Assembly (NCBI GenBank): GCA_000328365.1
Contig: KB307554.1
Location: 196,461-260,460, forward strand
From: Capitella teleta
Lineage: Eukaryota; Annelida; Polychaeta; Capitellidae
Length of the DNA: 64,000 bases
Direction of reading: 5' to 3'
Shown: piece after piece, positions 1-11,700 of the stretch
Layout of the letters: each line of letters begins with the position of its first letter
Numbering within the stretch: position 1 is the stretch's first letter
Translations under genes and position numbers: made by a program
Notes under the pieces: model-generated
The model's database searches: none
Told to the model about the DNA's origin: nothing
What the model saw: the letters and a program-made list of their open reading frames with translations, nothing else

Positions 1-446
1 TAGCTTCTAACCTCTTTATCGGAACGATAGGTCTGTGTTATGTGCCATATGGAAGACGCAACTGTNCTGATATCAGCCTATAACAGCACGGAGTTCGCAA
101 TTAGATGACAGTATTCAGCTCTAATATAATGTATGTAACTTATATAACATATATAAAATATATAAAATATATAAACCTTATATAATATTATGGTGTTCAA
201 AATTCGTCGGGTGAGCATTGCAACTGTCGAGCTTCAGGCCTGCGGTCTTGCCCATAATACCACAAAGACACGTGAGACATTCACCAACAAGTTTACTGCA
301 GCGTACAACATATAATAAAGAACATAGGTGTATGTTATGTATTTAGAACTTATGCTCTACTGTTTAATTCGTTCTCGGGCTCTCTGCACAAACTCGTGCA
401 TGCTAAATAACCCCATAACTCGATCGCCACATGCCAACTTGACAAA

Positions 447-447
<1 letters not shown>

Positions 448-480
<33 letters not shown>
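448..480 (+). repeat. poly(A) run, 33 bases
   Basis: This is an uninterrupted run of A. It could be the tail of an old retroposed sequence or simply a homopolymer. I see no recognisable LINE or SINE body immediately upstream. Confidence 0.9.
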
Positions 481-482
<2 letters not shown>

Positions 483-1361
483 GTCTTTTGTCACGGCGAT
501 ATTTGTCTATGTAATATTCACTCGGTTAATCCCTCATAAGTTTACATGTCACGCTAAAATTCATACTCTGCTTGCAAATTGCTAGGTGTTACCTTGTAGA
601 TCTAATAGGGTAGGCTCTTGTGTCACACTTATTACCTGTATACTTGCAGATTGAATAACTCCTTATTCGGTTACATCGTCTTACACTCTTAAAGCCCTCG
701 GGCTCAATTGGGACTGTGGTGTAAAGTATCACCCAAACGACCTATTGTTGCATCTTATAAGAGCAATACAGGTGTCGATGGGGCAAGATTTCTTGTGTCG
801 TGTTCGTGGTAATTCGCCTTCTGATTCAGGCACGTCCCTTGTTTATACTGTCATACATAATACACATAGGTGTAGCAACACTATAATACAAATTATTATA
901 CAAACCATCAATCAGGGGCTCAAGTTGAATCAGGGTAAACATTCGTTGTCTCCGCACCCCAGAGGCATGGGGGTGGGCGTGGTTGGCATCAGTGTCGTAT
1001 CATTTAAATCTATTAACCCTTAGGGCAAACCTACCGGCGGATTTCTTGTGCTTTAATCATGCCTATATATACCGGTATATATACACACCATGCAGCCTGA
1101 TGCAGACAGGGTTCTTGCTTAAAGGGTGGCGTGCGAGGTTGCATGATCCTCGGTTTCTGCCAGCGCAACGAGGAGCGCAGCTTCAGCAGGATCATGCGCG
1201 CAGTGATGTTCAGTTTGTGCAATGGCATGAATAACATTGAGTGTGTTGGTGTTTGAGTATTATCGGTACGTGTAAACAAGTATTGAACGATGTACACGTA
1301 TAACGTATCATAATTAATGTTCACGGATGCACAAGTGGTATTTGTAAAAAGTAGACGAATC

Positions 1362-1602
1362 AGACAGGCACCGCACATCGATTTGGCTTTGAAGAGCCCC
1401 TGATTTATGGTGGTATGCGAAAACGTATTCAGCTTTCAATCGTGGAGCACTTGGTCAAGTTGGGCCTGCTTTGTCATCCAGCGACAAAGATTTGTGATTT
1501 GGAAGATAGTCAGCGTGTGGTGGTGGGAATGTCTTGTGCATCCGTTGGGGGTTGTAGCAGACGGTTCACGATGCGCGTGCCCACACGAAGCCCTGATTCC
1601 GA
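1362..1602 (+). CDS. possible exon of an unrecognised gene
   Basis: An open frame runs from an AG acceptor-like site (cagacag) just before 1362 to a clean donor (GAG/gtatga) after 1602. It reads roughly THRFGFEEPLIYGG, then MRKRIQLSIVEHLVKLG, and ends PTRSPDSE. The composition looks coding: there is no low-complexity sequence and the amino acids are mixed. It stops immediately if the donor is not used. I do not recognise the family and found no convincing partner exon nearby, so it may be a gene fragment or chance. Confidence 0.28.
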
Positions 1603-4600
1603 GGTATGACATCATTACAAGGGATCAAATGATGAATTCTGCAGTGAACCAAGGTTCGTCCTTGTTCCAGCTGTATTGGTTCAAATAAACGCAAGGAGAA
1701 GAAGAGGAGTAAACAAGTCAACACTAGTGCTCGCTCTACACAAAGGCGAATGGCCATGCAGTATTCATTCGCATCTGTTAGCGGAATTCGCATTGTCCTG
1801 CGCCGCAAATGAAAGGACCGATTCCGCATGAATGGAGTCGACCAAGCGTGTTGGTAAAGTGCTTAGGCAGAGTGGTGAGGGCGGGGGTCGCACACACGTG
1901 TGGGGGGGGGGGGGCGTTTTAAAGCTCCTCAGCTGAAAGTTTGTTTGGGGATCAATAATTGACTCCACTTTTGATCGATGAATGTTTATTGGCCTCTTAC
2001 TTTTCGACATCAGAATTAATTGCAGCTTCGATCCATTTTGTTTTGTTCTTTCTTTCAAATCAGCGCCATGCAGCCCAGCTCGTTTGATAATTAGCTTAGC
2101 TTCATCAGAAATTTAACTCTTACTCTACCCCATCCCATCCCGAGCAATTAATTAATGAGCTACTTAGTCGAGTAATTAGGTGATTGGGGTGACTGCTCTG
2201 TGCTCCTGGCGGCCGCATTACCAACGCAATCGCTGCCAGGACAATTCCAGCTACACACCTTCATGCGTCAAATTAACGCAGTACATAAATTAATAGAACA
2301 TCCGAAACTGTTATCTGGATTTGTACAGTACAATCAGGGCAGCTTGGGAAAAATTCCTACGAATCAATGATGAATGCAACAGTTCATGAGCTTGGTCAGA
2401 AGTCCCCACACACCCACGACGCTCTTCGCACCTTACCCCCTCCACTGGTTTACATGCATAAATTTGCGAGCAACAGTCATTGCGAGAAGACGAAGAAATA
2501 CCTGCGTTATGTGATATGCTTCGGACTGTTTGCGCTCGCACTTAACGCCTGCTTGCATGCTATTCCTCCTCCGCTCGGATCGCCATTACTTGCACGAAGC
2601 ACCCGTTCATCATCGTTATGTGCTTCTGCCCGATGGCTTAGCTCAATGCGACATGCTAAGTTGGTATTAACGTGAATTATACGAATATGCGTACGACGTA
2701 AGATGTATGCATTAAGGGACAATGCTATACATTCAGCAAGTTCTCGTGAATTCCCTTGTGGACCATTTTAAGCTGCACACAAGAAATGCTGCAAATTGCT
2801 TCAAGTTCTGCATGCTGTATTCAATCAATTGCATGGCGATGCAGAGCGTTCCTGTGCCCATAACAATATACATTGCATATAATTATAGCTTACTCGATCG
2901 TTGTACTGAAATTCATCCACACACCGTTACGTACGCATGCATCGGGACTAGACGTATGTAGCAAAATAGTAAAGCAGCATTCTCGATATAGATAAAGTGT
3001 TCAGCATAAAGTGTTGTTGCAGATTCCCTTGAGGCCGGAAGGAATCCCCAGAGCGATCATTCAGTCGCGATCTGCTTCTGAAGCCTTCTTCTCTCGCTGT
3101 TCGATGCTGTGTGATGACGCACCTGGAAGCGAGACAAGGACGCCGCATATATCGTCTGCGGGTCATGACCTCCAAACGTGGATGATGCAGGCATTGGAAA
3201 ACTGACTCCTCTGTCGTTACCGAGGATCTCTATTCATGCATACACGCCCATGTCATTGGTATTTTGGGTCTCATCAGAGGGACATAACTACTAGCGGCTG
3301 CTGGAGAGAAAAAAAAACATAGCTAATCTACAGGTTACATAGCAGCAAAAACACATAAAAAAAGGATAGATTGAAAAAGCAAACCCAAAACATACACCTG
3401 TTCATTATTTTCGTTCCTGACAGCCTCAGGGGTGATTGAACAGCACGTATGCGATGGAGGAATCGCTCAGCACAACAATCAATCTGTCGGTCAGTTTGTC
3501 ACTCTGCGTTGGGATTTATTCGCGAATTCTGGGTCAAAACATATACAACTTATACAACACATGCTGTCATACAAGGCATACACATACTGCCAGACAAGAC
3601 AAGCAGTCAGATATACGTGCAACAGTGTGTGACAGGCAGTTAATGCCATTCATACAAGCCACGCAACCACAAAATGCCATGCAGCCACCCGAGACACATG
3701 CAGTCATAATTGTGACACATTTACTAGTACAACAACACAAGACATAATTACGTGTACATGTATTCGGTCAAAAAACTTTTACGTAAGACATTCGGTGTGT
3801 ACACATGTGCCGCTCATAATATGATTCCAAACTACGTCCACGCCAGATTTCATAAGCGCATAATGCAATTTCACGCTTTGACTGACGCAAACATTTCAAG
3901 AATTGATGCAAGGCATTTTGTTTGCTTACAGCTCATTCGTTCTCCTATTCATTACTATTGCGTCATCATCAAAGGAAAAAAAAAAACCGCTCTTCACCAA
4001 CACATCGTTTCTCGGGCTGTAATTTGATTTGAGACACAGATAACATTTACTAATGCATGTACATGTATGGTATACATTATTCAGAGGTTCGAATATGAGT
4101 GATCCTCATGGATGCATCATACAAGGCGAACATTCTTCCGCACTACCATTACAATCTAGTGTAAATTATTCGGTTCATTGCTGCGTTCTGTGTTCTGTTC
4201 ACTGCACACTCTGAATTATAATTAGTACACTTTAATTACGCCTGTCTGAGATCTTTAATTGACAGTCTAGACAAAGCATCGGATATCTGAATTGGGAGTG
4301 GACGGTGGAGGCGGCGCTGTCGCGATGAGAAACGCGTATACATAATGTGTATTATACTCATCTTACAGCATGTAAACATTTCCTGTAGAACGTCTGCATC
4401 ATCAAAGCGACACCTTTTATGTGGCTCTTAAGTAGGTGGGATGTTAATTAAAGGTTAACTTCACTCCCTATTCATCGAGTTGAATAAACGAGCTTCTGGT
4501 GCATCGCAATATCCAAGGATTTATGTTGCTACAGATTGTGTTTATTGAATCCTCAGTTTAGATCTAATTACGAGTGACGCTTTGTTTTGAAAACTTTCTT

Positions 4601-4987
4601 AATTAACTTATTTATCAATTCCAGAGTCTTAATTAACACATGTGTCCTTTTATTTCTTCATTGAAATTGAGATTTGCGCTGCTCATTCGTGTATTTGTTT
4701 ATTTACATTGCATTCTAGGAAAAGCTCTCGATCATGCAAGGAAATGCTATTAGCGTTTTGGCAGAACAAAAATGCGGTCGTTGTTTAGCCGGAAGACGGG
4801 CACGTGGCCCCTGTGTTTGTGTGTGTTTTATTTTTTTAACAGTCCTCTCCAAACATTCTTCATGGTGAGCGAATCCGAATGAAATCTCAATGCAATCGAA
4901 ATGTTTTTTAACCCGGTGAACTTTCCTCTCTCGCCCACGCTGTCTCTCTAAGGACAATGCTAATACATGCGCATAGTTAAATTTCAC

Positions 4988-5188
4988 CTGGGGATGAATC
5001 ACTATAGTACTAGCTAGAGTTCCACTAATCAGAGCTTCACAGGAAGGATGAGACAATTGAAAGAACGTTATGATTTGCGGCATCCGTGGCATCCGAAGTG
5101 AGTGTCGACTCGTAGCGCCACCAAGCGAGCGCCAAAAGAACCCGGCGTTTCGGCGAAGGTGAAGGTCAAACAGAGCCACATCCGCCAT
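4988..5188 (-). CDS. possible first exon of an unrecognised minus-strand gene
   Basis: On the minus strand an ATG in the context AAAATGGCGGATG opens a frame beginning MADVALFDLHLRRNAGFFW. It reaches a donor-like site (CCCCAG/gtgaaa) after 67 codons, and the open frame itself continues to 157 codons at 4715. AAAATGGCGG resembles the YY1 element common at animal transcription starts. A plus-strand donor lies only 78 bases away at 5265/5266, so this may be a divergent promoter. I recognise no family and no second exon, so it could equally be untranslated promoter sequence. Confidence 0.25.
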
Positions 5189-5265
5189 TTTCTCGTTACA
5201 TCTTGTTATTTAGTCGAAATAAACAAACATATTCACTGCTGACCCGTATTTCGAGACTGTCACAG
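5189..5265 (+). promoter_or_regulatory. candidate divergent promoter / MYO18 5' non-coding exon
   Basis: A good donor (TCACAG/gtaagg) follows base 5265. The MYO18 start codon at 8750 sits just behind an acceptor (cgcatcag at 8726-8733), so MYO18 needs an upstream non-coding exon, and this donor is the best candidate I see. On the other strand a YY1-like AAAATGGCGG lies at about 5183-5192. This is inferred from splice-site logic only. Confidence 0.3.
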
Positions 5266-8200
5266 GTAAGGGCATCGACCACCGATCAGCCTTTCGTACA
5301 TATTTGCCAGGTATATGAGCGATTCGTTTCATGAAAGTCACTTACATCGTGGCTGAAAAAGTGAAAGTGGAGGCTGGGCTGGCCTGGATTCAGACCGATC
5401 TCTTGAAATTTTAAAATCTCATCGGATTCCCCGCTGCGTTTGCGGTTTCGGGTGTGACTCGATGAATAGCCATGCATATGCTATGGTTCACAATAGTATG
5501 AATCATCATCCACCATGTTTGTAAATGCATTCAAAATTTGAAATTGCATATGTTATGGCCATGTTATATGTATGATATGATCATGATGTCGGCCCATCAT
5601 GCCCATGTGGTTATAATCATAATAATGTGTACAATCATCAAATCAGGTAGCACTGTTCACTGTAGGAGTCTGCCTAAACACGTAAAACTTTGCAAATCTT
5701 GTACACCATGTGTCACATGACCGAATTGTACGTAAAACCAGATTGACTTGTCGATCTGTTAACCCAAATTATGCCAATACACCCTGTTTGTATGCATGAC
5801 TCAATTTGTTACAAGATAATATGTAACAATACAACGTCATCTTGGTTGGATGTGTGCTATGATCCACTTGGAACATCTGTCAAAACGACTAATTTCCCTT
5901 TTTTTTGGCATCTAATACGACGTATGATCGTCCAGGAGGCAGGTTTCAAATAATATTAAGCTATTTTATTTCCAATGAATGGGCCAGAAGTCGAGTCTCA
6001 ATGATATCCAACCAAAGTTAACTATTGACGTGAGACAGGATTACAATGAATGTTTTGTGATTTATTTCTGTGAAATTGAGTTGGCTATTGTAATATTGTT
6101 GGTGAAAGGCGATTTTTCATACTTACGGATACTACGGGATAGGCTAGCAGTTTATGGCAGACCAGATACCGCATATGTATGCGGCATTAGATAGGCCTAG
6201 TAGCACTGATGCATTGGGCGAGGTCTCTAGATCCATGGCGTCTCAGGACAATCATTCAATGATTAGGATCATCCGTCTGATGTTATGATCATGTTCAATT
6301 CTAAGCCGACAATTGTGTCGGAAATATTTGTCAGCATAAATAGACTCCCATTACAGGCCATGATGTTGATGATGAGTTGTGAACTAATGAGGACATGAAC
6401 TGATAGCCGACATTTATTGCAGCTCAGTGAAGGCTGAGTCACTGAAGTGCAATATCAATCAATGATGCCATGTAATCATCTGATCATAGTGCATACAGCA
6501 TAGAAATTGTATCAAATGGGATCAGACTGTAAATAGTCTGTAATAGTAAGTTGAACTATAAATAATAAATATTTTAGTTTGACAGCACTGAGTGTTGCGT
6601 GTCATTGAGCTTTATGTTGTGTAAATTTCACCCGTGGGAATTTGGGAGAGATTAGTCCTGATTCCCCATTCCATTTGCTGAGTCTTTCAATTTATGGATT
6701 CCAGATGAGCATCAATTTGGAATATTTTAAGAGTAGTGTAAAAATCGGGGTGTAGCTACTAACATGTTATTTTATACTGCTTGCTCGTGAATTTTGCTTA
6801 AATTCATGAGTTTTTTTACTCGTATTTGTGTTATTTGAGTGAAATTATGCTATAATTTACCAGCCAGCGATTCAGTAATCATTACTCTGAACACTTTCTC
6901 ATATTTCCTCCTTTTTTTATATTCTGCAACAAAATACCGTATTACCGTATCAAGCTTCCAGCTGTTTGTATGGGTCTGGCACTCAGTGTTTCTGTTTATT
7001 GGAATATGCATGTGACATTCTGTCTGCATTACTGTGATGTGTTTGCATCCTTATATGTTCTGTCACCCAGTCATCAGTATGGCATGACAATTGTCAGGTT
7101 ACTTTGGAATATCATTTGGCAAAATCGTCCCTTCATGGAGCCCATTTACTTTTGATTCCAATCGCATATGCGTCAGGATATTTGACAAGTTGTACATATT
7201 CGTGACTTATACTGCCTTCGCAGAGAACTAATTTGAGAAACTAATGAAATGAAAAACACACGAAATGTCAAACAAACAAAATTAGCCCCTGGAATCTACC
7301 ACTTCTCCCAACAAATGCAAATACCAATAGAGATGTTTGTCGCATAATGGTTGCACTCTTTGTGAGGTGCGTTATTGCGCATGAATAATAGAAGAACACC
7401 TGGTGTGGCTGGTTCAGAGCCGTTCAATACCCGTCATTGAGATCTGTGTTGAGTGTTGTCCTAATTGATCAGCAGGAGATCCATTCAAATGGAGATCAAT
7501 CAAAATTGATCTCTTGATCTCATTGTATATGTTAGCTGATCCAATGATCAGTGTCTCATGTTATTCCTCCTGATCTCCTTCTGGCATCGTTCCAGGTTGT
7601 TCATTACATTATGTAATCTATTATGTATCAGGAAATCTCTCCCACGAGGAAGTCATTGAAATTGCTTTGAGATTTTTCTCTCAGTTTATAGTGTTATTAA
7701 TTACTTATAATTGGTAATTTGGTGCTAATCACTACAAGTGCTATTTAATCAATTGTAGCAGGATGTACATTGGCCAATGTGAAGTTTTATTGTTGAGATG
7801 TAATATTTCATTTATTTCCAGTGTTAGTGTGTTATTTTACTTATTTTGATATGAGAATGTAATAATTACTAATTAGCAATTAGCAATTGTGTTGGTAGAG
7901 CTGTGGAACCCCCAACGAATCAGCACTGATTTAGTGCCCAATAAAGTTGAGTAATTAATTAGTATTCAATCGAGAGTTGGTGTTTACCTATTGGGTGTTT
8001 TATGTACATTTGTGTGAGAGGCTGATTACGACACTCATGGGTTGAATTGGCTGTTTATGAAGAGGTTACGTGATGTCATTGATTCACATGGCTCTTTGTG
8101 ATACACAGTGGAAGTTGATGTGTTGTGCAGTTCACTTGAGATAAGCTTCAATTTTTGTACAGTCCTCATTTTATCATTGATCATATTGGTTCGTGATAAG

Positions 8201-8733
8201 ACCTGGCAGCTTGCAGGATGTTTTCATTCAAGAAACTCAAAGGGTGAATATTGAATTAGTTCTTCATTGAATAGCAGTGCTGTTACTTGTATCATGGGAT
8301 CAGAGAGTCCTCTTGCTTATTTTAGAATAACAGGTGATGGTGAGCTTCAGATAATTGGATTCTTTCACTTTGTTGATGGTCTCTCCTACGATGGCCTTGT
8401 GTCCTTGTCCATGGATGGACGCACTGTTGATGTCCAGATTGGAGTCCGGCATTTTTCTGTTTTTAATTTGACTCAACGCTGTCTTAATCTCCGCGTCTGA
8501 GACGTCTTTCTTGTTGCATCTCAAGTTCTTTGCCTGGCTTGACCTCGTTCTTGTGTGAGCGTGTCATGATGTCATCCAAATATTCCCAAACTTTTTGGTT
8601 GAGAAATGAGAATTGTGGTGTCAAAGTTAGATCTCGCTGCTTTGAGGATGCCATTCCTGTTCTATGATCTATACATGTACTGTATTCTGTGATTTTTCAT
8701 GTTAAACATGTGCTTTGTTTTTTTCCGCATCAG
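5266..8733 (+). other. probable first intron of MYO18, mostly unrecognised sequence
   Basis: This AT-rich stretch contains no recognised gene. Its only identifiable content is a LINE-like fragment at about 8300-8610 on the minus strand. Around 7450-7570 it is rich in GATC-containing short palindromes. It would be removed as an intron if the donor at 5265/5266 joins the acceptor at 8733/8734. Confidence 0.35.
8300..8610 (-). mobile_element. LINE-like reverse transcriptase fragment (RTE/CR1-type)
   Basis: The minus-strand reading includes QKVWEYLDDIMTRSHKNEV, then DVSDAEIKTALSQIKNRKMP. The pattern (acidic)-A-E-I-x-x-A-L-x-x-I-K-N-x-K-x-P is the conserved block just before the reverse transcriptase core of RTE/CR1-type LINEs. 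Only this block is present: no catalytic YxDD region and no endonuclease was seen. It is an old 5'-truncated and 3'-truncated scrap inside the probable first intron of MYO18. Confidence 0.42.
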
Positions 8734-8749
8734 GGTGACCACAGTCAAG

Positions 8750-11700
8750 ATGTTTGGCTTCATGAAGAAGTCATCTGTGGACAAGGAGAGAGAAAAAGAG
8801 GAAAAAGAGAAGAAAAAGAAGGAGAAAAAAGAGAAGAAGGACAGGAAGAGAAATTCAACCACCAGTGAGGAACTTGCCCGTTTAGAGGAAGCCAAGAAGG
8901 GACTGTTCTGGAGATCCAACGGCGCCAAAGGCATGGACACCTCGGTCACTGCCAGTGAGAGCAACGACAGTCTGAGCTCGTCTTCTGACGCCCCTGGTGT
9001 CTACACGACCACGGCCAAAGTAGAAATAAGCAAAACTGTAAAAGTGCCGCCCAGGACGCAACCCAAACCACAGAAGCCGCGCGGCATTCTCAAAGGCAGG
9101 TCCAACTATGGCCCCGAAATTCCCAACCAAGGGGTTCGAGGAAATCTGGATGACACCGTCACCGTGGAAGAGAACACATATGAGAATGAAGTGATGTCTG
9201 GCAAAGAACTCGAGATGCGACAAAAGAGAGATGAAGAGGCCCGTGAAGCGCGTAAGAGGTCGGTGAAGAGCATGATTCGTGAGATTGACCAGACGTCCAT
9301 GGACGCTGGTGATGACATTGACATTGACATTGGCAAAGGGAGCATCACTCAGCGCTCGTTCACAGCCGCCCTGGCAGCGTCTGATGGCCCCCCTCCTCTG
9401 CCGGTCACTGACCCTCCGCGGGAATCAGAGGTCACAGCGCAACAGCTGCCGCAGATTGAGATCGCGTTGGAACCCGGAGAGAAGAGCTACGAGAACATTG
9501 ACCTTCAGCTGCCCAATGTTGCTCCTCCTCGATGTCCGAAACCGAGGGAAATCCACTTGAAGCGGCAGCCGGCTGGAGACTACGGCTTCATCCTGCGCAG
9601 GGGAACCGTGCTGCAGAGGGATGGCGACGACACCACCGAACAGAAGCGCAGGGTCATCTTCGCTGAACCGGGGCCCAAGAACCTTGGCACAGGATTACTC
9701 CCGGGCGACCGCCTCATTGAGGTGGATGGCTTCAACGTGGAGGGCGCTTCACGAGAGGACATCATCGTGCACATCCGCAAGAGCGGCGCATCGGTCAGCC
9801 TCAAAGTGCAACCGATTCCGGAACTCAGCGAACTCAGCCTGCGATCCGGATTGGAGGGGGAGGATGTGGAGATCCAGGAGAGCAGCGTTTCGAGCGGAAC
9901 CCTCAAGCGCAGTGGCAGCATGCGCATCCGCAATAAACAGGTTCGTCCTTATCATTGTCAGGTTTTTGTTACAGAATACTTAAGTGCACGCATCACTTGC
10001 TGGCCTTATTTGCTTAAAAGCACCTGTAAATCTTGCGCACTACAGTAGCTCATCTTAAAAGGGTTTCATCCACAAGTACGCTACTCGGCATTTCAACAAC
10101 ATTTTTGGCATCGGTAATGCTGAGCTGTCTGCTGTGCTCTTGTACATAGCATTCAGAACGAGGCTTGCAAATGTAAAGAGGGCTTCGGTGGAGGGATGCG
10201 GGGTCTGTAATGGTGCCACAGTTATGTTGACCAAAACGGTCACGTTATTCAGGTGTGTTGCCGTTTGCGAACTCGTTTATCGCACGCATCGATCGCTCGT
10301 TGTCCCAACTGTGCTTGCAATCAGCGCCTCTTCCGTCGGCTGCTGGTGCTGCCTCTGGCGGACGTCGTCTGTTCTCCTGTGCCATCACACTGGTACGCAC
10401 ACGTACATCACAGAATAATGATGAGATTATTATGTCGATATATTTACTTTTGTCATCAAAATTCGCCCGTTTGTGTGCGCTGAGCAGCGACTCTGAAAGC
10501 GAGCAATCTGGCGCATTGCTCCGCATTGGATGCGCAATGCAACAATAGTCTAATGATAGTGGCATAGGGCATCTTATCATGCATGCAGTCATTGCAGTGT
10601 GCGCTCACTTTGATCTGTGCCGATACGATGATTTTCTTAATTACATAATCATCAGTACACTTCCCTTCGGTCAGTTACGTGCCGCTCATCTGGATTACGT
10701 AATCACTCTTAGCGAATGCCCCGCCCCCCTTCCCCGCTGTTTTACTGCAGCTCACTAATCTATATTTGCCACTCGGATCCGGATTCCGTTCTCTTTCGAT
10801 CCTCTGTACTTGCTTCGGTAAACGGTTAATTAGCGATGAATCCCATGATCTTGTTCTGTGCTATGGGATAAATAAAGTAAAAATAAGAGAAGAAAATGAT
10901 CTAAATACGATAACAGAGCGTGTAATCAATCGTATTAGCCGAAGCCACAGGTTAAGACTGCCCTTTCATAATTATAGTGTAGCGGCTCATCTCATGTCAT
11001 TCCATCGTGATCACCTCAATGACTCTCGAACCCTCCTATATAAGAAGTGTTTTCATTGCAATAAAGCAGATCAAAACGAATCTCTTACAACGCGTGCCTC
11101 ACGTCGTTATAATAGCAAGAGATGCCCCCCCCCCCCCCATATTCATGTTGATGGTGTGTCTGGTTCACAATGTTATCGAATGAGTCAAGATCTGACCTGT
11201 GAGAGAGGTTTATGAAGCCACTCGTAGCATGATATCGCTGTGATGTAATGGTTCTATCGATCAAATTAAAAATTAATTTAATCCTATCGATTAAATTAAC
11301 AATGTCACCCGGAATAATTCCTCACCAACATTTGACCTGAATATATGATGAAGTATAGCCGCGTGTTACCATGCGCATATCATCGAATGTGCGCAGTAAT
11401 GTGAATGGAAACGAATGACCGTTACACAATGTTTACTAGCATGTGCGGTGAATATCTTTGTATATCGAGGCACGGAGCCGGGAGGCCAAAGCTCTAAGAT
11501 TCCTCCGGCTACCATGCCATGCACAATATACCGGGGTATGTTATATGTTTTATTGCCACGAGGCACGAAGATATACGATACATTGATCATAGTATCATAC
11601 ATGTAATTAATGTGGGATGCAAACCGCAGTTTAATGGGAAACCCCATTTATGCAATACTTGAACGCACAAATAAAAGCTCCCATTACTTGTAAATCGACT

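Larger units (their letters stand above)
1..4714. other. intergenic stretch, no recognised gene
   Basis: I recognise no gene in this stretch. It contains an AT-rich (ATATAAA)n patch at about 134-178, a 33-base poly(A) run at 448-480, a poly(G) run near 1899-1914, and scattered short open frames without a recognisable family. One stretch at 1362-1602 reads like an exon and is listed separately. Base 66 is an ambiguous N. Confidence 0.5.

Noticed and set aside
134-178. TATA-rich tract as a promoter TATA box
   Set aside because: It is a simple (ATATAAA)n tract with no gene start downstream that I can support.
8662-9348. Phe/Ser-rich and other minus-strand frames over the first MYO18 exon
   Set aside because: They are antisense shadows of the Lys/Glu-rich and acidic coding sequence.
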